From a bacterium (GTDB taxonomy: Bacteria; 4484-113; JAGGVC01), in assembly GCA_039961635.1 (NCBI GenBank), contig JABRWB010000031.1, positions 26,064 through 90,063 on the forward strand: a stretch of 64,000 nt of DNA, written 5' to 3'. Within the stretch, counting starts at the first letter, position 1. Every line of letters starts with the position of its first letter. A model generated the notes under the pieces. The model was not told where the DNA came from. It saw only the letters and a program-made list of their open reading frames with translations, and did no database searches. The translations under genes were made by a program, and so were the position numbers. Below, piece after piece: positions 25,725 to 34,586 of this stretch.

Positions 25725-26981
25725 TCACCTGTCAATCTCCCCCAAAACGATGTCCAAGCTGCCTATGGCGGCGACGACGTCAGCGATAAGTTGACCGCGC
25801 ACCATATCCTCGATCGCGGAGAGATTGACGAACGACGGCGGGCGGATCTTGACGCGCCAGGGATGCGCGGTTCCATCAGAAATCACCCAGAAACCAAGCT
25901 CTCCCTTGGATGCTTCGATGTTCGCATATGCCTCGCCGATCGGTGGATGAATGCCCTCGGTCCAGTACTTGAAATGATGGATAAGCTCCTCGATCGAATC
26001 CTGAACCTTGTGCCTGGGGGGCGGCGTGTATTTGGGATGACGCGCCATGTGATCCAGCTCACCTTCGCCTTTCCCCATCTTCTTCAGCTCACGAAGGCAT
26101 TGCTCGCATATCCGCACGCTTTGCTTCATCTCTTCCATTCTGACGAGATAACGGTCGTAAATATCTCCGTTTTCCCCGATGGGAATGTCGAAATCGAGCT
26201 CCGGATACACCAGGTACGGATTGTCCCGCCTGATATCCCAGTCCACTCCCGCGGCGCGCAGAAGCGGCCCGGATAGTCCGTGCGCAATGCTGTCTTCCGC
26301 GCTCATCGCGGCGACGCCCTTCGTTCGGCGAATCCAAATCGGATTTTTGGTGAGCAGGCTTTCGTACAGCTTGATTCTCGCGGGGAATTCATTGAGAAAC
26401 TTCCCGACTTCGTCCTCGAATCCATCGGGAAGGTCGTACACTACGCCGCCGATGCGCATATAGGACGTCATCATCCTTTGACCGCCGACGGCCTCGTAGA
26501 ACTTGAGTATCTTTTCCCGCTCGATGAAGCAATACAAAAATACGCTCATCGCGCCTATGTCGATCGCGTGCGTTCCCAGCCAAACAAGATGGCTTATTAT
26601 TCGGGTCAGCTCGCTCATCAGGACGCGGATGTACTGCGCGCGGCGGGGAACTTGTATTTGGAGCAGCTTTTCGACCGCCATGCAGTAACACATTTCGTTG
26701 TTCATCGGCGACAAGTAGTCGAGACGCGGATAGTGCGTGATGTTCTGCGTCCAGTTGCGCGTTTCCGAAATCTTCTCGATTCCCGTATGAAGGAATCCTA
26801 TGTCCGGCTTGCAAGCGACGATCTGCTCGCCGTCGAGTTCCAACGCGAGCCGGAGCACGCCATGCGTGGATGGATGCTGCGGCCCCATGTTGAGGCGCAC
26901 GCGCTTTTCGGTGCGCGCGACATCTCCCTGCCCCAGGGCTTCTCCGCCTTCCATCGCAACTTTCGCTTCGAAATTGTTCAT
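25725..26981 (-). CDS. nuoD: NADH-quinone oxidoreductase subunit D
   Basis: 418 aa, the 49-kDa-type subunit that forms the quinone pocket with NuoB. Signature NMGPQHPSTHGVLRL near residue 31 with the quinone-headgroup His, then HTGIEK, YLSPMNNEMCYCMAVEKL, and the C-terminal LGEIDR. The N-terminal 25 residues are polar and not conserved. nuoC and nuoD are separate genes here, not fused as in enterobacteria. Confidence 0.97.
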   Translation of the reverse strand: MNNFEAKVAMEGGEALGQGDVARTEKRVRLNMGPQHPSTHGVLRLALELDGEQIVACKPDIGFLHTGIEKISETRNWTQNITHYPRLDYLSPMNNEMCYCMAVEKLLQIQVPRRAQYIRVLMSELTRIISHLVWLGTHAIDIGAMSVFLYCFIEREKILKFYEAVGGQRMMTSYMRIGGVVYDLPDGFEDEVGKFLNEFPARIKLYESLLTKNPIWIRRTKGVAAMSAEDSIAHGLSGPLLRAAGVDWDIRRDNPYLVYPELDFDIPIGENGDIYDRYLVRMEEMKQSVRICEQCLRELKKMGKGEGELDHMARHPKYTPPPRHKVQDSIEELIHHFKYWTEGIHPPIGEAYANIEASKGELGFWVISDGTAHPWRVKIRPPSFVNLSAIEDMVRGQLIADVVAAIGSLDIVLGEIDR

Positions 26982-26993
26982 TGAAGATTCGGG

Positions 26994-27647
26994 TCAGTGA
27001 ATCGTCCCGATGATTTCGTCGTAATTCGAAGGCACCACATGCCTGCCGAGTTCCCAGACGTCCTTTCCGTGGGCGGGATAACTTTTGCGTAGCGGATGGC
27101 CGTCGTAATGCGGCGGAAGGAGAATCCGACGCAAATCCGGATGCCCCAAAAAATCTACGCCGAAAAGGTCGAAAACCTCGCGCTCGTGCCATTCCGCAGT
27201 CGAAAACAAATCCGCAACACTCGGCGCGGAGGGATCGTCTTCCGGCAGCACGAGGTAAACGTAAAACCGCGTTTTTAGCCGGAAAGAGTAAAGATCGTAG
27301 CTGACGTAAAAGAACCGCTCGTGCGTCTGCTCGTTTTTGTGCCACTCCGCGCCGGCAATCTGCGACAGGTATTTAAACTCAAGTTCTTGCTCGTCGCGCA
27401 AAAACAAAAGCACTTCACGCAGCGCTTCCGGTGCAACCTCCACGCGGATTTCGTTTCTAAATTGGCGAACATCTTTTATCGCGGAGCCGTGCGCCGCCTT
27501 CAGCCTCGCGAGCGTATTTTCCGCCGCGGCTTTGGACTCGTCCTCGTAATTCCTGACGACGACCTCCGCGCCAAGCTCGCCGCGGCGGTTGGGCCTGCCC
27601 CATTTGACCTGTTCACTCGGCTTCATTCCGCTGCGATTGCCGGACAC
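26994..27647 (-). CDS. nuoC: NADH-quinone oxidoreductase subunit C
   Basis: 217 aa, the 30-kDa-type subunit of the peripheral arm. The signature EREVFDLFGVDFLGHPDLRR lies near residue 160 and is followed by the C-terminal LRKSYP segment. The GTG start at 27647 shares one base with the nuoB stop (TAGTG) and has GAGGG about nine bases upstream; an ATG seven codons later is possible. Roughly 30 N-terminal residues are basic and not conserved. Confidence 0.95.
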   Translation of the reverse strand: MSGNRSGMKPSEQVKWGRPNRRGELGAEVVVRNYEDESKAAAENTLARLKAAHGSAIKDVRQFRNEIRVEVAPEALREVLLFLRDEQELEFKYLSQIAGAEWHKNEQTHERFFYVSYDLYSFRLKTRFYVYLVLPEDDPSAPSVADLFSTAEWHEREVFDLFGVDFLGHPDLRRILLPPHYDGHPLRKSYPAHGKDVWELGRHVVPSNYDEIIGTIH

Positions 27648-28180
27648 TATTCTTTGCCCTCCCTGAGCGCAACCATTTCGGGATCGGGCACGCCGCGGTT
27701 CTTGATCTTGATTTCATAGTCCGGGTTGACGATTTTCTTTTGAAGTTTCATCAACCCGTCAAGAAGCATCTCCGGACGCGGCGGGCAGCCCGGCACGTAA
27801 ATATCCACGGGAATTATGTTGTCCACACCGTGGACGATCGTGTACGTCTGAAAAACGCCGCCGCTGGATGCGCACGCTCCCATCGAGATCACCCATTTCG
27901 GCTCGGGCATCTGGTCGTAAAGGTGCCGGATTATAGGCGCCATCTTCCAGGAAAGCCTGCCGGGCACGATAAGCAAATCCGCCTGCCGTGGACTTGAGCG
28001 GAATACTTCGCTTCCGAACCGGCTAATGTCGAAATTGGACGCGCTTGTGCTCATCATTTCGATCGCGCAGCACGCGAGACCGAAACCCATCGGCCACAGC
28101 GAATTGGCCCGCGCCCAGTTCATCATCTTCTTCACGGTTGTGAAGACGACGCTGCTTCCGAGTATGTCTTCCAGTGCCAT
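27647..28180 (-). CDS. nuoB: NADH-quinone oxidoreductase subunit B ([4Fe-4S] N2)
   Basis: 177 aa. Holds N2, the cluster that reduces quinone. All four Cys ligands are recognisable: the tandem pair in GLACCAIE (Cys37-38), MGACASSGG and VPGCPPRPE. Length is typical. A 115-bp gap separates it from nuoA, wider than any other in the operon; I see no gene there, only a short GGCGCC-centred dyad. Confidence 0.97.
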   Translation of the reverse strand: MALEDILGSSVVFTTVKKMMNWARANSLWPMGFGLACCAIEMMSTSASNFDISRFGSEVFRSSPRQADLLIVPGRLSWKMAPIIRHLYDQMPEPKWVISMGACASSGGVFQTYTIVHGVDNIIPVDIYVPGCPPRPEMLLDGLMKLQKKIVNPDYEIKIKNRGVPDPEMVALREGKE

Positions 28181-28295
28181 TTATGTATCTCCGCACTGCG
28201 CCTTGCGGCGCCGCGCTTGTGAAACTTTTTACACGGGCGGACGCATGCCGCCCGGACATGCTGCCTCCGCGGCGCGCCAATGACGAATCCGCGGT

Positions 28296-28673
28296 TTACT
28301 TCCAGTCGAATGCTCCCTTGCCGATCAAGTACAGGTATCCGACGAGCAAAATCGCCAGAAAAACCACCATCTCGATATACCAGAACGCGGTGAAGCCGCT
28401 TGCACGATAGCTTTGGAACGAAATCGCCCACGGCCAGAGGAACACCGCCTCGACGTCGAACAGGACGAAGAGGATTGAAACGAGATAAAACTTGATCGGG
28501 TACCGCTCCGGCCCCGCTCCTTCGCTTGGCAAGCCGCACTCGTACGGTTCCTCGAATACCGCCGCCTTGCCGCGGCCGCGAGGGGAAAGAAGGTGCGAAA
28601 GGCCGATTATGATCAGCGCAAGGCCGACCATAATCACGAAGTAAATCAGGATTGGAACGAAATCGAGAAGCAC
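28296..28673 (-). CDS. nuoA: NADH-quinone oxidoreductase subunit A
   Basis: 125 aa, three membrane helices. EPYECGLPSEG is the conserved cytoplasmic loop with the Cys that lies near the quinone site; FLVSILFVLFDVEAVFLWPWA is the second helix with the family's acidic pair. GTG 28673 has GGAG five bases upstream. First gene of the nuo operon, 26 bases after the predicted start of transcription. Confidence 0.96.
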   Translation of the reverse strand: MLLDFVPILIYFVIMVGLALIIIGLSHLLSPRGRGKAAVFEEPYECGLPSEGAGPERYPIKFYLVSILFVLFDVEAVFLWPWAISFQSYRASGFTAFWYIEMVVFLAILLVGYLYLIGKGAFDWK

Positions 28674-28705
28674 GCAAGCTCCGTTATTCGGCTGAAAGCC
28701 GTCGG

Positions 28706-28734
28706 ATTATAGCAAGACGGCGGCTCTCCGGCAA
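28706..28734 (-). promoter_or_regulatory. nuo operon promoter
   Basis: Minus-strand TTGCCG (28729-28734), 17-bp spacer, perfect TATAAT (28706-28711). The short leader contains CGGCT-TTC-AGCCG, a small hairpin just before the SD of nuoA. The same -35/-10 pair (TTGCCG-N17-TATAAT) recurs before plsC at 58295. Confidence 0.8.
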
Positions 28735-28795
28735 GCGAACTCCTGCACCGCAATCGCTTGCTAAAGCGTATCAATTGCAAGAAACGAAATTCGAA

Positions 28796-29809
28796 CTAGT
28801 CAACCAGGTTTTCATGAAAAATCTGGCTGATGGACTGGTCTTCGAAACAGTTCTTGATCGCTCTGGCGAATATGCCGGCGGTTGACACCACTTCCACCTT
28901 GTTCGAGCGGCGGTGCAGCGGGATCGTGTCCGTGACGACCACTTTTTTTATCGGACTGGCGTCAAGCCTGGAATACGCGTTTCCGCTCATCAGCCCGTGC
29001 GTAGCGTAAACGTGGACTTCCTTTGCGCCGCGGCGGGTCAACTCCTCCGCCCCGTTTGTGACGCTGCCCGCCGTGTCGATCATATCGTCAAAGATGACCG
29101 CCGTTTTGCCCTTAACGTCTCCGATGACCTCAAGAACTTCGCTCACGTTCGGCTCGGGACGGCGCTTGGCGATAATGGCCAGAGGCACTTTCAATCCATA
29201 GAAGCGTTCGATCTTGTTTGTAACTTCGTTCGCGCGCTGCACGCCCCCGACATCCGGAGATACAACGATCATGTCGCTGTGGACCAAACCATGCTGGTGC
29301 ATCGCGCCTACCAAATTGTTGATCGCGGTCAGATTGTCCACCGGAAGATTGAAAAATCCCTGGATTGAGTTCGAATGCAAATCCATGCACAAAACGCGGC
29401 TCGCTTCGCAGGATTCGATCAAGTTTGCAACAAGGCGCGCGGTTATCGGCTCGCGCGGCTGGACTTTTTTGTCCTGGCGCGAGTAGCCGTAATAAGGAAT
29501 AACCGGGTAGACGCGACGCGCGCTGGCTCTGCGCAACGCGTCCATAATAATCAGCAGCTCCATAAGATTGTCGTTGACCGGGTTGCAGGTGGACTGGATT
29601 ACGAAAACGTCCAGACCTCGCATGCTTTCGTCTATTTTCACTTGGATTTCGCCGTCGGAGAAGCGTCCCACCTTGACCTTTCCCAGCTCAACACCAAGCT
29701 TCTTGGCTATCTTTCTGGCGAGCGGAAGGTTTGAATTGCCGGCAATAATCTTCATCTCGCGAACGGAAAAAACGGGGCCGTTGTCAAGTCCTTTGCTTTT
29801 ACGAACCAT
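28796..29809 (-). CDS. prs: Ribose-phosphate pyrophosphokinase (PRPP synthase)
   Basis: 337 aa. Makes PRPP from ribose 5-phosphate and ATP for nucleotide, His and Trp synthesis. Motifs: KIIAGNSNLPLARKIA, GRFSDGEIQVK, the flexible loop YYGYSRQDKK, DLHSNSIQGFF, and the PRPP loop DDMIDTAGSVTNGAEEL. ATG 29809 overlaps the last 11 bases of glmU and has a G-rich SD; it gives an N-terminal extension of 18 residues compared with the common start at MKIIAGN. glmU-prs is a classic gene pair because both act on nucleotide precursors. Confidence 0.95.
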   Translation of the reverse strand: MVRKSKGLDNGPVFSVREMKIIAGNSNLPLARKIAKKLGVELGKVKVGRFSDGEIQVKIDESMRGLDVFVIQSTCNPVNDNLMELLIIMDALRRASARRVYPVIPYYGYSRQDKKVQPREPITARLVANLIESCEASRVLCMDLHSNSIQGFFNLPVDNLTAINNLVGAMHQHGLVHSDMIVVSPDVGGVQRANEVTNKIERFYGLKVPLAIIAKRRPEPNVSEVLEVIGDVKGKTAVIFDDMIDTAGSVTNGAEELTRRGAKEVHVYATHGLMSGNAYSRLDASPIKKVVVTDTIPLHRRSNKVEVVSTAGIFARAIKNCFEDQSISQIFHENLVD

Positions 29810-31238
29810 CAGCTTCTTCCCCCTTTTCTCCGGAATCAGGGATTGCGCCGGCTTTGGCCGCCTTTTCCCTGCTCCTTGCCATGCTTTCACGCAACCGTCT
29901 CGCGTAACCGGATTTATTCACCTGGCGGCCGCGCCCGACGGCGAGGTCATCCGGCGGAACGTCCTCTGTAATAACGCTTCCAGCCGCAACGTACCCGCCC
30001 TTTCGGATAATGCGAGGGGCGATGATGGTGGAATTCGAGCCCACGAATACGTCATCCTCGATAGTCGTCTGATGCTTGTTCACACCGTCGTAATTGCAGG
30101 TAATTGTTCCAGCCCCAATATTCACCCTTTCGCCGATTACCGCGTCGCCGACGTATGAAAGATGCGGAATCTTGGAGCCCCTGCCGACACGGGCCTTTTT
30201 GATTTCAACAAAGTCGCCCAGCTTGACATCGTCCTCAAGCACTGTTTCCGGCCGTACGTTGCAGAATGGACCGATTTTTACTCTATTACCAACACTTGCC
30301 CGGTTGACTGTGCTCTTAAGAATTTCGCACCCGTCGCCGATGGACGAGCGGTCTATGTAGCTGTCTGGACCGATTTTGCATCCCGCGCCGATGGTCGTGT
30401 TTCCAAGCAGGCATGTGCCCGGCATAATCACGGTGTCGGGTGCGATTGTCACCGCGGCCTCGACATAGCAGGTTTCGGGGCGTATAAAGCTGACTCCATC
30501 CAACAAATGCCGGGAAATTATCCGGCGTTGGGCTTCGGCTTCCGCCGCCGCCAGATCCGCGCGCGTGTTGATCCCCGCGATCTCCCAAGAATCCTGCACC
30601 GGGCATATCAGCGCCTTGCGGGTGGAAATAACGTCGGTGAGATACATTTCGCCCTTGGCGTTCTCGGTGCTGACGCCCGAAAGCTCGCTCCAGATTCCGT
30701 TGAGCGCCAGTACGTAAATCCCGCTGTTGACCTCGCGGTTCTCCCGCTCGCTCGGTTTCGCGTCCTTTTCCTCGATAATCCTGTCGACGCGGTTTCCGGA
30801 TCGCACTATACGGCCGTATCCGGTGGGATCGCCTATGATTGCAGCCAGCACGACCGCTTTGACATCCTTGGCGACGCCCTCGAACATTTCAACGGCATCG
30901 AGCAGCGTCTCCGGCCTGATAAATGGCGTATCGCCTGATATCAACAAAATTTCCTTTACCCGCGGGTCAAGCACGGATTTCGAGGAAAGCAGCGCATCCG
31001 CGGTGCCTCTCGGGTGCTCCTGCAGCGCCCAGTCCACCCCTTGAAAATGCTCCTTCAGGAATTCGTTGTGAGGGCCGTAAACGACAATAATTTGCAAGGG
31101 ATTGAGTACGCGCGCGGCATCCAGCACCCATCCCAGTATGGGTTTTCCGGCGAGTTTGTGAAGCAGTTTCGGCGTATCGGACTTGAAGCGGGTGGATAGC
31201 CCGCCAGCAAGCACAACGACGGCGAGATTATCGTGCAA
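29799..31238 (-). CDS. glmU: Bifunctional GlmU (GlcNAc-1-P uridyltransferase / GlcN-1-P acetyltransferase)
   Basis: 479 aa. Produces UDP-GlcNAc for peptidoglycan and lipopolysaccharide. The N-terminal pyrophosphorylase begins with LAGGLSTRFKSDTPKLLH (family: LAAGxGTRM) and the C-terminal half shows left-handed beta-helix hexapeptides with the catalytic loop NYDGVNKHQT (His of the acetyltransferase site), then VAAGSVITEDVP. TTG 31238 is preceded by GGAG at seven bases. A Lys/Ala-rich tail follows the helix. Expressed from the extended -10 at 31270. Confidence 0.96.
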   Translation of the reverse strand: MHDNLAVVVLAGGLSTRFKSDTPKLLHKLAGKPILGWVLDAARVLNPLQIIVVYGPHNEFLKEHFQGVDWALQEHPRGTADALLSSKSVLDPRVKEILLISGDTPFIRPETLLDAVEMFEGVAKDVKAVVLAAIIGDPTGYGRIVRSGNRVDRIIEEKDAKPSERENREVNSGIYVLALNGIWSELSGVSTENAKGEMYLTDVISTRKALICPVQDSWEIAGINTRADLAAAEAEAQRRIISRHLLDGVSFIRPETCYVEAAVTIAPDTVIMPGTCLLGNTTIGAGCKIGPDSYIDRSSIGDGCEILKSTVNRASVGNRVKIGPFCNVRPETVLEDDVKLGDFVEIKKARVGRGSKIPHLSYVGDAVIGERVNIGAGTITCNYDGVNKHQTTIEDDVFVGSNSTIIAPRIIRKGGYVAAGSVITEDVPPDDLAVGRGRQVNKSGYARRLRESMARSREKAAKAGAIPDSGEKGEEADGS

Positions 31239-31269
31239 TTCGATGCTCCGGGAGTGTTAAAAGCGCGGA

Positions 31270-31278
31270 ATTATACCA
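31270..31278 (-). promoter_or_regulatory. Extended -10 promoter of glmU-prs
   Basis: TGGTATAAT on the minus strand (TATAAT at 31270-31275), an extended -10. I see no convincing -35 at 16-18 bp, as is usual for this promoter type. The predicted leader is about 25 bases. Confidence 0.55.
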
Positions 31279-31325
31279 CGCTTCCATTGGACTTCGCCGC
31301 GGCGTTTTCATACGCGCTTCGTTCG

Positions 31326-32177
31326 TCATCGCCCGGTTTGCGGAGGATGTTGCGCCGGTTCCGGCGTCTTGATTCGATAGACGCGCGTACCCGCGGCGAG
31401 GTCGTGCCACGTCGCAACGTCCGGCCTGAACATTCCCCAAAGGCTTCCAAGATAAAGCACCTTGCTGCCCAGCCAGTAGACGATATAACGGAGTAGGCTT
31501 GCACCCCAACCGATCGGGCGTCCGTCCGCGCGGCACACCCGGATGCCTAGCGCGAACTTTCCCGGAGTCTGCCCGCCCATCGCGTGGAATATCCAGTAAT
31601 AGGCCAGAAAAATCGCTCCGGTCAAAAGTGCAATCGTCATCGAGTGCTGCAAAAATTCGCCGACCGTCCCCGAGAATATTCTTGACGGGTCGTTGGAAAA
31701 AACCGCCGACATATAATCCTTGAAAAACCTGTCGAATTCGTCGGGCGTTTTGAACTGGAATTCGGAATCCAAATCGGTAAGTCTGAGCGCGATGAATAAA
31801 ACGAAACGAAGAATAATAAAATCGATGATAAACGCTCCAACCCGCGCTCCGAACGAAGCAACCTCCAGACGGGAAGTCAACTGTCCGGGCGCCGACGGCT
31901 CCGGCGGAGGGGAATAATGCTGCGGCTCGCGGAATTCGGTCGCGTCCCAGGCGGGCGGTTGTGGCATTTCCGTTTGCGTTTCGCCATGGGGGGAACCAAA
32001 ATCCGGCGGAGAATCTTCAACGGGATGCTCTTTTTGTTCCTCGGCAGAATCCGATGGAGGAACATTGTGCTGCGCAGGGGGAGGCGACGGTACCGCAATA
32101 AATCTGGCCCCGCAGTTGAAGCAGAACGCCGCTTCGTCCGGATTTTGCGCGCCGCAACGAGAACAATAAACGCTCAT
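31326..32177 (-). CDS. Zinc-ribbon RDD family membrane protein
   Basis: 283 aa. An N-terminal zinc ribbon (CSRCG...CFNCG, residues 5-24) is followed by a Pro/Glu-rich linker (about 30-95) and an RDD domain with three or four helices: ASFGARVGAFIIDFIIL, GAIFLAYYWIFHAMGGQTPGKFALGIRV (read as conserved pieces). RDD proteins are poorly understood; some act in ion transport or envelope assembly. The ATG overlaps the stop of the upstream secreted-protein gene by four bases (ATGA), so the two are coupled and may work together. Confidence 0.85.
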   Translation of the reverse strand: MSVYCSRCGAQNPDEAAFCFNCGARFIAVPSPPPAQHNVPPSDSAEEQKEHPVEDSPPDFGSPHGETQTEMPQPPAWDATEFREPQHYSPPPEPSAPGQLTSRLEVASFGARVGAFIIDFIILRFVLFIALRLTDLDSEFQFKTPDEFDRFFKDYMSAVFSNDPSRIFSGTVGEFLQHSMTIALLTGAIFLAYYWIFHAMGGQTPGKFALGIRVCRADGRPIGWGASLLRYIVYWLGSKVLYLGSLWGMFRPDVATWHDLAAGTRVYRIKTPEPAQHPPQTGR

Positions 32178-33094
32178 GACGCGCCGATATTACCACGAAC
32201 GCTCTGTTCGGTCGGCGTCAGCACGACCCCGAACCGGCTGCGCGCATATTCGATGAAATCCGCCATCGCCTCGTCGTTCGCTCGATCATCGGCCGACGCC
32301 AGGAATCCGACGATCTCAATTTCGTCGAACAGGCTGTACTCCGAGCCGGGCGTCCCCCATCCCAGTAGGTAATAGGATTCGAAAACTCCGTCGCTTTCGC
32401 GGTCCACCGGGATGTACGTAAAATCGCCCGGTTCCGGTTTGTCGAGCCGTACGTTCCTCATCGGCTTTCGCGAAAAGTAATTTTGTGGGTAACCTGTTTC
32501 ATAAGGGATATAGCCCCATGTAACAAGTGCATCTGTCCCGTCGCCGCCCGACAGCCTGCCGGGGTAGCTTCCCTTTCCCTTTCCGTCGAAGTAATCTTCC
32601 AGCGCCTGCTGAATCAGGAACAGATTCGCCCGGCATTTAAGCTCCTTGCTGCCCGTGTCGTTCCAATCTCGCGATGTGAATAGGTACAGCCCTCGCCTGC
32701 CCTCCGCGAATGTGGAGTATCTCACGTCGGAAAAAGCCTCGATTCGCCAACCTGAAGATTCCCGGATTAAATAATAAAAAACTTGGTCGTTTTCAAATTG
32801 AGCTTGGACAAGCGCGAATCTGCCTTCTTCGAGAATGGACGGCTCTTCGAGCGAATAGCCGGACTCTGCGAGCGCTTCCTTCCGGCCGAGCAAATACACA
32901 TTCACTAACCGCACATTGGAAAGAATCGCAGCTCGGAAAGCGTCCGAAAACAGCTTTTCCGCGCCCGGAAAATCGGATGCCGCGATTCTGTCGAGATGGA
33001 TTTCGACTATTTCCGCCGGCCCAGGGATCGCGCAGAATGCGTGCGATGCGAAGAGCGAAAGCAATATGGCAGCGGCGAATATTGAGCGGATCAC
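32174..33094 (-). CDS. Secreted protein with a pseudopilin-like C-terminal half, function unknown
   Basis: 306 aa. A Sec signal peptide (AAAILLSLFASHAFC-A) and an NTF2-like-looking first half (about residues 25-130) precede a segment that reads like the globular part of type II secretion/type IV pilin subunits: CRANLFLIQQALEDYF, GSYPG, then short loops to the end. The hydrophobic N-methylated pilin helix is missing, so this would be a soluble or surface version. The GTG start lies six bases after a TAAAAT -10 and has no SD. Coupled to the RDD gene downstream. Confidence 0.6.
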   Translation of the reverse strand: MIRSIFAAAILLSLFASHAFCAIPGPAEIVEIHLDRIAASDFPGAEKLFSDAFRAAILSNVRLVNVYLLGRKEALAESGYSLEEPSILEEGRFALVQAQFENDQVFYYLIRESSGWRIEAFSDVRYSTFAEGRRGLYLFTSRDWNDTGSKELKCRANLFLIQQALEDYFDGKGKGSYPGRLSGGDGTDALVTWGYIPYETGYPQNYFSRKPMRNVRLDKPEPGDFTYIPVDRESDGVFESYYLLGWGTPGSEYSLFDEIEIVGFLASADDRANDEAMADFIEYARSRFGVVLTPTEQSVRGNIGAS

Positions 33095-33100
33095 GCGCCG

Positions 33101-33146
33101 ATTTTATCTTATTTCCGAACGGCGGTCGGAAGCCGTTTGATAAACT
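33101..33146. promoter_or_regulatory. Divergent -10 elements of the secreted-protein gene and mreC
   Basis: The 57-bp gap holds TAAAAT on the minus strand (33101-33106), six bases before GTG 33094, and TAAACT on the plus strand (33141-33146), five bases before GTG 33152. Neither has a good -35 at the expected distance and neither gene has an SD. Both would give leaderless messages. Confidence 0.4.
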
Positions 33147-33151
33147 AAGCC

Positions 33152-34039
33152 GTGCTCCGACGAAGACGCCCCAGACTGGTCCAGCCCGGCGAAAGAAGGC
33201 AATCCGAACCGCGCGGAGTTTACTTCGCGGCGGTTGCGCTGGTGCTGGCGATTGTCGTGTCGACCGCTTTCGAGGCCGCGGGAAGGCACAATCCGGTCGG
33301 CTCCGCGATCGTAGGCGTGGCAACGCCGGTGATTACCTTGGTGCGCGCAGTCGTGGACGGTGTGGCGAGCCTTGGATACATATTCAGGCTTAAGCCGATA
33401 GCTGCTGACAACGAGCGGCTGGAAAACGAAAACGCATTGCTGAAAAAAAGAGTTGCAGAACTGGAGGCTGCGGAGGCTGAGGCCTCAAGGCTAAGAAAAC
33501 TTCTGAAGCTGCCCGAACTTGCCAGATACAAATTCGTCTCGGCCAGGGTGATTGGGCGCTCGCTCGAACTATGGTTCGATTCGATTTGGATCGATCGCGG
33601 CACGCGCGACGGAATCGCTCAAGGCGATCTGGTGCTGGCCGCAGGCGGCCTGGCCGGCGAAATAGAAACGGCGGATCGCGACAAATCCAAGGTCAGACTT
33701 TTATTCAATCCCGACTTCGCAATAGGCGCCGTCACTTCGGTGTCCGGCAGCCAGGGAGTCGTAAAGTCGGGCGTCCGGGAGCGCATCGAGCTGGTGAACA
33801 CGCTTCGCCTGGATTTCGTGCCGAAAAGGAACAAGATTTCGGTCGGCGAAAAGGTGTATACAAGCGGACTTACCCAGGGCAAGCCGCGAGGCGTTTACAT
33901 CGGAACAGTCGGAAAAGTTATCAGCGAAGCGAACAAGCAGACGCAAACGATAGAAGTCGAGCCGGGAGCCGACCTCGGCTCGCTGGAGGAGGTTGCAGTA
34001 CTCGCAACCGGCGGAACCGGAGGCCATGTTGGACCATAA
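33152..34039 (+). CDS. mreC: Rod shape-determining protein MreC
   Basis: 295 aa. Periplasmic scaffold of the elongasome that connects MreB filaments to PBP2 and RodA. A basic N-terminus, one membrane helix (about residues 28-46), a coiled coil (LENENALLKKRVAELEAAEAEASRL in pieces, about 85-115), and two beta-barrel-like lobes with conserved SARVIG and GLAGEI segments are all as expected. Start GTG with no SD. First gene of mreC-mreD-mrdA; mreB and rodA are not in the window. Confidence 0.94.
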   Translation: MLRRRRPRLVQPGERRQSEPRGVYFAAVALVLAIVVSTAFEAAGRHNPVGSAIVGVATPVITLVRAVVDGVASLGYIFRLKPIAADNERLENENALLKKRVAELEAAEAEASRLRKLLKLPELARYKFVSARVIGRSLELWFDSIWIDRGTRDGIAQGDLVLAAGGLAGEIETADRDKSKVRLLFNPDFAIGAVTSVSGSQGVVKSGVRERIELVNTLRLDFVPKRNKISVGEKVYTSGLTQGKPRGVYIGTVGKVISEANKQTQTIEVEPGADLGSLEEVAVLATGGTGGHVGP

Positions 34040-34586
34040 TGCGCGTATGCCTAAAGAGGATCCATGGCCGGCGATTGCAAGGTCAACATTCGCTGTCGGC
34101 TCGTCGCTGATCGCGCTGATACTGATTAACAACTCGAATCCGCAAATTGCAAAGGGGTTCGACCTTCCGCTCGCGGTTCTTCTTGCTGTAGCCATTTTCG
34201 TCAGTCCGAACGTTTCAATCGTGCTCGGCTTGTTCGCCGGACTGGTTGCGGATTCATTCGGCGATCATCTGTTTTTGTTGCACACAATTTTTTACTGCTT
34301 CCCGGCGCTGGTTGTGCTCACGCTGGGAGATGCACTGGTTGCAAAAACCTGGCAGGTGGGCATCGCGTTGTTCATCGCGCTGGATCTAGTAAAATTTTTC
34401 GTCCAGTATGCGCTTCTGTTCTTTCTTGGCCACGGCGACTGGCCTGTCGTCCTTTTATCCGTCAACTACTACGGCACCATTTGGGCGGGAGTGCTGGTTG
34501 GGATTTTCTGGCGTTCCGCCGGGACATGGCTGTCGGGAATTCGGGAAACCGCCGTAGTGAGGAGGGGCAGGTTTGGCCGCTCCTAA
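34026..34586 (+). CDS. mreD: Rod shape-determining protein MreD
   Basis: 186 aa integral membrane protein with five or six helices, a small conserved partner of MreC in lateral wall growth. Identification rests on the helix pattern, size and position between mreC and mrdA; sequence conservation in this family is low (PNVSIVLGLFAGLVADSF is the usual central motif). The ATG at 34026 overlaps the end of mreC and has GGAGG very close (three bases); the ATG at 34047 is an alternative. Confidence 0.85.
   Translation: MLDHNARMPKEDPWPAIARSTFAVGSSLIALILINNSNPQIAKGFDLPLAVLLAVAIFVSPNVSIVLGLFAGLVADSFGDHLFLLHTIFYCFPALVVLTLGDALVAKTWQVGIALFIALDLVKFFVQYALLFFLGHGDWPVVLLSVNYYGTIWAGVLVGIFWRSAGTWLSGIRETAVVRRGRFGRS

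Noticed and set aside
28181-28295. Possible small gene between nuoA and nuoB
   Set aside because: Open frames there have no SD-start pairing or family similarity; only a GGCGCC dyad is seen.
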